Source: JBKEAD01 sp047973165 (GTDB lineage Bacteria > Verrucomicrobiota > Verrucomicrobiia > Chthoniobacterales > JBKEAD01). From it: DNA of 10,534 bases. Positions within the stretch are counted from its first letter, which is position 1. Each line of letters starts with the position of its first letter. Below the pieces are notes generated by a model. The model ran no database searches and had not been told where the DNA came from. It saw only the letters and a program-made list of their open reading frames with translations. Positions 6,369-10,534 of this stretch are shown piece after piece. The stretch lies in assembly GCA_047973165.1 (NCBI GenBank), contig JBKEBM010000049.1:1-10534 (forward strand). The letters are read 5' to 3'. The translations under genes and the position numbers were made by a program.

Positions 6369-7241
6369 TTAACTATAAATCGCAGTGCCGGTGGATTGTG
6401 TCAACTTGTTGTATGCGGTCATGAAACGTTTTGTTAGTGCTCCGGGGCTTCCTGAGCCAATCAGACGCTTGTCCAGGCTCACAGCAGGGATGACCTCTGC
6501 CGCCGTTCCTGTAAGAAAACACTCGTCAGCGGTGTAAAGATCGTAGCGCGTGAGCAGAGCCTCTTTTATAGTGATCCTGAGTTCGTCAGCAATTTCAAAA
6601 ACAACAGCCCGCGTCACTCCTGCGAGTGCACCTGAGGAAACCGGCGGAGTCAGGATTTCTCCGTTTACGCCGATGAAGATGTTGTCGCCTGTGCATTCCG
6701 CGACATACCCCTGTTCATTGAGCATGATCCCCTCGCCTGCTCCGGCGTTGATTGCTTCGAGTTTTGCAAGGACGTTGTTGAGATAGTTTAGTGATTTTAC
6801 CATCGGAGAAAGCGCACCGTGATTTGTGCGGCGCGTCGAGCAGGTGACCAGCTCCAGACCATTCTGATATTTTTCTTCGGGGTAAAGTGTGATACCAGCA
6901 GCAATAATAATCATGCTCGGCTTCGGACAATTTATCGGACTCAGCCCCAGATCGCCACTGCCACGCGTGACGACCAGGCGGAGGTAACCATCCTGCAGTT
7001 CATTTTTCCGAATCGTTTCCAGGACAGCCTTCTCTACTTCTTTTAGCGAAAAAGGAAGCGAGAGGGCAATGGCACGGGCAGATTTTTCAAGACGACGCAA
7101 ATGCTCATCCAGGCGAAAAACGCGCCCTGAATAAAAACGAATCCCCTCAAAAACGCCGTCGCCGTAAAGCAAACCGTGATCGAAAACCGAAATTTTGGCC
7201 TCGGCTTTATCAAAAAATTCTCCGTCGATATATACCTTCAT
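6369..7241 (-). CDS. ilvE: Class IV aminotransferase, probably branched-chain (IlvE)
   Basis: This is a pyridoxal-phosphate fold type IV aminotransferase of 290 residues. It opens with YIDGEFF and the hallmark DHGLLYGDGVFEGIR (21-35). The lysine expected to hold the cofactor is K149 in SPMVKSLNYLNN, and AECTGDNIFI (181-190) carries the conserved Glu near the pyridine nitrogen. SGALAGVTR (203-211) and FLTGTAAEVIPA near 242 are phosphate-binding and substrate-pocket stretches of the family. These features favour IlvE, which interconverts branched-chain amino acids and their 2-oxo acids. D-amino acid aminotransferase and aminodeoxychorismate lyase (PabC) share the fold, and with folP in the same window PabC is worth keeping in mind. 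The YGDGVFEGIR signature and NYLNN following the lysine argue for IlvE. It lies four bases before mcsA, so it is probably the first gene of that transcript. No Shine-Dalgarno precedes its ATG. Confidence 0.88.
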   Translation of the reverse strand: MKVYIDGEFFDKAEAKISVFDHGLLYGDGVFEGIRFYSGRVFRLDEHLRRLEKSARAIALSLPFSLKEVEKAVLETIRKNELQDGYLRLVVTRGSGDLGLSPINCPKPSMIIIAAGITLYPEEKYQNGLELVTCSTRRTNHGALSPMVKSLNYLNNVLAKLEAINAGAGEGIMLNEQGYVAECTGDNIFIGVNGEILTPPVSSGALAGVTRAVVFEIADELRITIKEALLTRYDLYTADECFLTGTAAEVIPAVSLDKRLIGSGSPGALTKRFMTAYNKLTQSTGTAIYS

Positions 7242-7310
7242 GAATGCGAGACACTATGAAAGGTGAGTGCTGTTGACAAGCCACCTGGAAAATTTTGGAA
7301 ACTTTTTTTG

Positions 7311-8258
7311 TCAGCCCATGAGGAGTTTACGAACAATATCTTCCGCAGGAAGAATTCCTACGATCTTTTCCGAAGGCTTCTGCCGGACAACTCCCAGCGA
7401 GACCCTCGCCGCACGCAAACGCAGCAAAGCCTCAATAATCGGCTCACTCGCAGAAATAAAAACTACCCGGCGTGCATAAGAAGCAGCCATCCCCTCCTGC
7501 ACATCATCAATCAGTAAATCAAATGAGTTCACAACTCCCAGCAGCGAATGGTCTTCCTTTAAAAGCGGGAGTCGATCGATTTTTTTCTCCCGCGCCACAC
7601 GAATAACATCCGCCACCGTAGCATCCTCACTGAGATGAGTGATATCATCAATAGGGATCATCACGCTCTCAGCACTCACACGCTGAGCATTCAGAATCGA
7701 ATGAATAAAATGTTTCTGCAAACGTGTTAAAACTCCCCGTCTTGTGGCATCGTTCACGATCTGGCGAATCGACATCACCGACGCCAGGCGAATGTTACTT
7801 TTCTCCCTGGCCAGCCGCAGCACCGGAGCAACCAGCTTCTCCGCAAGCCACGAAATCGGCAGTAGTAAATAATTTGCAAGCTCCAGCAAACGCGCAAAAA
7901 AGACCAGTGCCCTGTAAGGAAAACGTCGAAACAGTGCCTTCGGCAAAATCTCAAAAAAGACAGCAAAAAACGGCAGCGAAATTGCCAGAATCCCCGCCGC
8001 CACCAGCGGCTTGTAATTTACCGAAAGCAGAGAAAACAACAGCCCAAGTCCCAAAGCACGCGCCGTGAAATTTATAATAACCACCGTCGTCATAAGCCGC
8101 CCGGGTTTTCGGAGAAGCTCCTCCAGAGTCTGCGCCGCAGGCTCGCCACGCTCCGCATAGTGATGCAGGCGAATACGGTTCACCGCCACCACACCGGCCT
8201 CAATACCCGATGCAATAAAAGCAAGCAAAACACAGCAAAGTATCGCAGCAAAAATCAC
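7311..8258 (-). CDS. CNNM (DUF21) membrane protein with CBS pair, lacking the CorC domain
   Basis: The 315-residue product has a DUF21/CNNM membrane domain at about 1-145. It includes the ASGIEA entry motif (about 16-21), TTVVIINF (57-64) and FFEILPKALF (101-110), which correspond to the conserved E-I-x-P-K region. A CBS pair follows at about 195-312 (VMIPIDDITHLSED...VADVIRVAREKKIDRLPLL). The C-terminal CorC_HlyC transporter-associated domain found in the upstream neighbour is absent and the protein ends right after the second CBS motif. The family handles Mg2+ and related divalent cations, with CBS domains sensing nucleotides. It starts with GTG overlapping the stop of the upstream paralogue (GTGA) and has a strong Shine-Dalgarno ten bases before. 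I infer a heteromeric pair with the larger paralogue. Substrate is not shown by the sequence. Confidence 0.9.
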   Translation of the reverse strand: MIFAAILCCVLLAFIASGIEAGVVAVNRIRLHHYAERGEPAAQTLEELLRKPGRLMTTVVIINFTARALGLGLLFSLLSVNYKPLVAAGILAISLPFFAVFFEILPKALFRRFPYRALVFFARLLELANYLLLPISWLAEKLVAPVLRLAREKSNIRLASVMSIRQIVNDATRRGVLTRLQKHFIHSILNAQRVSAESVMIPIDDITHLSEDATVADVIRVAREKKIDRLPLLKEDHSLLGVVNSFDLLIDDVQEGMAASYARRVVFISASEPIIEALLRLRAARVSLGVVRQKPSEKIVGILPAEDIVRKLLMG

Positions 8259-9565
8259 AGCTCCACACCCTCCTTCCTCACGGTAACCCTTTCGGAATCC
8301 AGCTCTGCTCCCTGGACCTCAGTCGCAGCAACCCGCTCCAGCAACACTTCTTTGATGCGTTTGCGCGTTGCCCGACGAACGGTTGCCCGCCATTCACCAA
8401 TACGAATCGACATGCCCGGACGCGGCACCTGGCCGCTTTCATTTACAATCAATCCCCCCAGGCTGTCGGCTCCCTCATCATCAATCGTCGTCTGAAAAAT
8501 CTCCTCCAGATCATCGAGCTTCGCACTGCCGTTTGCCAGTATCCGCGTTTCATCCAGACGCTCCAGATATAACTCCGCCTTCTCTCCCTGCCCCTCGTCG
8601 CCAAAAATTTCCTCGATAAAATCCGAGATCGTCGCGATCCCCTCCATCCCGCCATACTCATCCAGGAGAATTGCAAAGCGTTGCTGACCACGCAAAAAAT
8701 TATCAAACAACTCCAGCGCAGGCATCGTCTCGGGAACAAAAGCCGGCGGCTCCACCAACTCCAGATACGAAATCTCCGGATTCAAAAGCAACGTCTTCAC
8801 ATCCAGCAACCCAAGCACATCATCCGGAGTCTCCCCCGTCACCAACACACGAGCATAACGCTGCGTACGCAGCAATGCTATCGCCTTTTCGTTCGATAAA
8901 TCATCCGGAATTGTAAAAATATCCACCCGTGGTGTCACACAATGCGATGCTTGCTCACCCCCCAGTTTAACGACCTCGGCGATGGCCCGCCCCTCACTCT
9001 CACGAAGACTTTTTTCCTTCCGGCTGATTTTTAAAAGCGTAAGTAATTCTCCTTCGTCCAGCTCATTCGCCCGGCGCGAACCAGCCGGAGTGTAATGATG
9101 AATCACGCGGTCACTCAAACGCTGCATCTGCATCGCCGGAAAAATCAGTAACTTCTGCAAAAGACGAGCAAACGGTGAACCAATACGTGTAAGAAAAACA
9201 GGCATCCGCGTCGCCAGGATTTTCGGAATCAATTCACAAAAAACACCTATGCCGGCAAGTGCCAGCGTCGCCGTTATCCAATCGGGAACTTCTTCAAAAT
9301 AAGGCACACGCTCCACCAAAGCCAGCGCACAAAAAACGACCGAGATATTAAAAAAACTGTCTGCCAGCAACAGTGTGTTGAGAGTTTTACCAGGATGATC
9401 CAGCAACAGATCGAGCCGGTGCTTTCTGCGCTTCGAAGCCTTTTCCAGTTTCTTACGATCAGACGGAGTTATGGAAAAAAGTGCCGTCTCAACCGCTGAA
9501 ACAGCCGCTGAGACAAGTGCCAGCACGCCCGTCGCAAACAGCAGAATCCAGACCTCCGTACTCAT
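8255..9565 (-). CDS. CNNM/CorC-type divalent cation transport protein (HlyC/CorC family)
   Basis: The 436-residue product has the complete family layout: DUF21 membrane domain (about 1-155, with SAVETALFSITPSD at 23-36 and CELIPK at 110-115), a CBS pair (about 208-325) including the CorC signature ILLDEYGGMEGIATISD (299-315) and FIEEIFGD, and a C-terminal CorC_HlyC domain (about 335-412) with the motif GADSLGGLIVN near 365. Proteins of this kind are named hemolysin C or CorC in databases. The characterised members act in Mg2+ export or tolerance, and a haemolysin role should not be assumed. The CxLIPK motif has Cys where many relatives have Gly. It is the first gene of a two-gene unit with the shorter paralogue, overlapping by GTGA, and is transcribed divergently from the DUF309 gene. 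No clear Shine-Dalgarno precedes its ATG. Confidence 0.93.
   Translation of the reverse strand: MSTEVWILLFATGVLALVSAAVSAVETALFSITPSDRKKLEKASKRRKHRLDLLLDHPGKTLNTLLLADSFFNISVVFCALALVERVPYFEEVPDWITATLALAGIGVFCELIPKILATRMPVFLTRIGSPFARLLQKLLIFPAMQMQRLSDRVIHHYTPAGSRRANELDEGELLTLLKISRKEKSLRESEGRAIAEVVKLGGEQASHCVTPRVDIFTIPDDLSNEKAIALLRTQRYARVLVTGETPDDVLGLLDVKTLLLNPEISYLELVEPPAFVPETMPALELFDNFLRGQQRFAILLDEYGGMEGIATISDFIEEIFGDEGQGEKAELYLERLDETRILANGSAKLDDLEEIFQTTIDDEGADSLGGLIVNESGQVPRPGMSIRIGEWRATVRRATRKRIKEVLLERVAATEVQGAELDSERVTVRKEGVEL
8268..8275 (-). promoter_or_regulatory. Ribosome binding site for the short CNNM gene
   Basis: AAGGAGGG on the - strand, ten bases upstream of the GTG at 8258, is a near-perfect Shine-Dalgarno inside the 3' end of the upstream paralogue. 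It supports the GTG start and the GTGA overlap. Confidence 0.75.
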
Positions 9566-9623
9566 CCGGAGACGGAGACAGGCAGCAGCAAAACGCGGGG
9601 ATCGCAGGAATCAAACTTGGATT

Positions 9624-9657
9624 TTGACATCATGGAGATCAACGTATCTTCTATATA
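9624..9657 (+). promoter_or_regulatory. Candidate promoter for the DUF309 gene
   Basis: A perfect -35 hexamer, TTGACA, lies at 9624-9629 in the 115-base gap between divergent genes. The possible -10 boxes are TATCTT at 9645-9650 (spacing 15) or TATATA at 9652-9657 (spacing 22). Neither spacing is ideal, so the call is tentative. No comparable match was found for the divergent CorC-type gene. Confidence 0.35.
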
Positions 9658-9680
9658 ACACAGATTCCAGGCACGATCCT

Positions 9681-10238
9681 ATGAAAAAAAGCACACGAAT
9701 CCAGGAACGCGTGGAAGAACTTCAAAAAAGTGCTCCGCCTGCCGTGCCTGGTCTTTATTCTCCTTATTACGAGAGCTATTTCACCTGTTTCGATGCCGCT
9801 GAATATTACGAGGCCCACGATGTGCTGGAGCATCTCTGGCTTCACGATACGGAAGAAAAATCTCCTCACTGGTTTTTATACAAAGGGCTCATCCAGCTTG
9901 CCGGTGCCTACGTTCACCTCAAGAAACATTATTTTCGCCCACATCATTATAAATTTGCAAATCGCCTCCATCCGGCAGTCCGCCTTTTTCACCTCGCTCT
10001 GCAAAATACCTCATCCAACAATCTCCAGGCACTCGATCTGAACATTTCAGCCGTGCACAATCTCATTCGACGCGATCTTACAAAAATCGAAAACAGCAAC
10101 TTCAGTGAAAACCCCTGGCGACCGGAAAAAGCTCCTCGCCTGAGCCCGTTGCGCTTTAAGGGCACACCCGAAAACCTGCTTTTCGGCATAGAAGCCGGAC
10201 AAAACAAGTCTTTACGGCCTCGGCAACATCGGTCGTAA
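9681..10238 (+). CDS. DUF309 family protein with a repeat-derived C-terminal tail
   Basis: The 185-residue soluble protein contains the DUF309 signature: FDAAEYYEAHDVLEHLWL, then WFLYKGLIQLAGAYVHL (about 74-90). This is a small helical fold with conserved Glu/His pairs (EAHDVLEHLW); the biochemical function is unknown. I start it at the ATG at 9681, because upstream codons in the same frame lie in the antisense of the CorC-type gene. Residues 160-175 (KGTPENLLFGIEAGQN) are encoded exactly by copy B of the 45-base repeat found also in the clpC-folP gap, and the remaining ten residues are basic and low in family character. The native C-terminus therefore probably ended near residue 160, with the repeat extending the frame. 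The ribosome binding site is weak (AGG ten bases upstream). Confidence 0.85.
   Translation: MKKSTRIQERVEELQKSAPPAVPGLYSPYYESYFTCFDAAEYYEAHDVLEHLWLHDTEEKSPHWFLYKGLIQLAGAYVHLKKHYFRPHHYKFANRLHPAVRLFHLALQNTSSNNLQALDLNISAVHNLIRRDLTKIENSNFSENPWRPEKAPRLSPLRFKGTPENLLFGIEAGQNKSLRPRQHRS
10160..10204 (+). repeat. Copy B of the 45-base hairpin repeat, inside the DUF309 coding end
   Basis: It is the reverse complement of 2165-2209 at 40 of 45 positions, keeping the 7-base stem CCGAAAA/TTTTCGG and the CGGC/GCCG dyad. It encodes PENLLFGIEAGQN in the DUF309 frame. The flanks on either side do not match copy A, so the shared unit ends close to these limits here. Confidence 0.75.
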
Positions 10239-10240
10239 TA

Positions 10241-10249
10241 TGCTAAAAT
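10241..10249 (+). promoter_or_regulatory. Candidate extended -10 promoter for the nucleoside-hydrolase-like gene
   Basis: TGCTAAAAT matches an extended -10 box (TGn followed by TAAAAT, five of six to consensus). It begins just after the DUF309 stop, about 40 bases before the next ATG. No -35 match stands out at 17 bases upstream, which is acceptable for extended -10 promoters. The next gene may instead be co-transcribed with DUF309. Confidence 0.35.
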
Positions 10250-10289
10250 TCACCGCGACGCCTGTCGAACAAACGATTCTTATTACCAA

Positions 10290-10534
10290 ATGACTCTGCC
10301 AAAGCTCCAATCCATCCCCTCCCCTGAAAAACTTCACCGTGTCATTCTCAATACGGACGCAAAAAACGAGGCCGACGATCAGTTTGCGATTGTCCATGCG
10401 CTGCTGACCACATCGTTCGAGATTCATAGCATTATTCCCGCGCATTTCGGTCCAGGTACATCGCCTGGCGAGGATACGAGGCAGGCAAGCTGGGATGAGG
10501 TGAATCTCCTGCTGCGGCTGATGAGCCTGAAAGA
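10290..10534 (+). CDS. Nucleoside-hydrolase-like protein, N-terminal part
   Basis: An ATG at 10290 opens a frame that runs off the window after 81 codons. The first strand and loop read RVILNTDAKNEADDQFAIVHALL, close to the N-terminal Asp cluster of inosine-uridine-type nucleoside hydrolases (usually DTDxxxDDxxA), with Asp residues expected to bind the catalytic calcium. The following EIHSIIPAHFG matches the next strand (typically ...GIxxxxG). The KNEADDQFA variant is typical of a subfamily often annotated only as nucleoside hydrolase-like, so the actual substrate is unknown. It lies 51 bases after the DUF309 stop on the same strand. The ATG has no strong Shine-Dalgarno (TATTACCAA precedes it). 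The rest of the protein is outside the window. Confidence 0.82.
   Translation, partial: MTLPKLQSIPSPEKLHRVILNTDAKNEADDQFAIVHALLTTSFEIHSIIPAHFGPGTSPGEDTRQASWDEVNLLLRLMSLK

Noticed and set aside
7251..7279. Possible - strand promoter for the ilvE-like gene (TTGTCA, then CATAGT or TAGTGT)
   Set aside because: The -35 is good (five of six), but the -10 options match weakly or at 15-base spacing, and the start of transcription would fall within a few bases of the ATG. It is too weak to list as a feature.
9471..9680. Upstream extension of the DUF309 frame to an ATG at 9471
   Set aside because: The added 70 residues lie antisense to the start of the CorC-type gene, are low in family character, and precede the candidate promoter. 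The ATG at 9681 fits the DUF309 N-terminus.
9566..9680. CRISPR, tRNA or riboswitch in the divergent gap
   Set aside because: No repeats, cloverleaf or conserved aptamer core was seen; only the candidate promoter elements are visible.

Overview
The window looks like chromosomal DNA of a Gram-negative bacterium of moderate GC content. The best guess is a member of the Verrucomicrobiota, possibly Opitutae. This is an inference from three things: a PEP-CTERM sorting tail, a Firmicute-style mcsA-mcsB-clpC cluster outside a Firmicute-like context, and a folP-cdaA pair. There is no rRNA gene or other direct taxonomic marker.

Layout. The left edge holds the 3' end of a + strand gene for a PEP-CTERM exported protein. 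Almost everything else up to about 9.57 kb is on the - strand and falls into translationally coupled groups joined by 4-base ATGA/GTGA overlaps. Read in the direction of transcription, these are: (1) two CNNM/CorC-type membrane proteins, the first full length and the second without the C-terminal CorC domain; (2) a class IV aminotransferase (IlvE-like), four bases upstream of mcsA-mcsB-clpC, the protein-arginine phosphorylation and unfoldase module; (3) after a strong hairpin terminator and a repeat-like element of about 160 bp, folP, then cdaA (diadenylate cyclase), then a 61-residue single-pass protein that looks like only the membrane anchor of CdaR/YbbR. The right end has two + strand genes: a DUF309 protein and the start of a nucleoside-hydrolase-like protein.

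How the genes work together. McsA/McsB mark misfolded proteins with phosphoarginine, and ClpC, which carries a ClpP-docking LGF loop, unfolds them for degradation. CdaA makes c-di-AMP at the membrane, and the tiny partner may be a reduced version of its usual regulator CdaR. FolP supplies the folate pathway. The CNNM/CorC pair is expected to act in divalent cation (Mg) handling.

The least explained signal is the repeat. A 45-base hairpin-forming sequence upstream of folP recurs, in opposite orientation and 40/45 identical, about 8 kb away inside the 3' end of the DUF309 gene. There it is read in frame as the C-terminal tail. The copy near folP is the right end of a segment of about 160 bp with imperfect inverted ends, resembling a MITE or a palindromic coding element.
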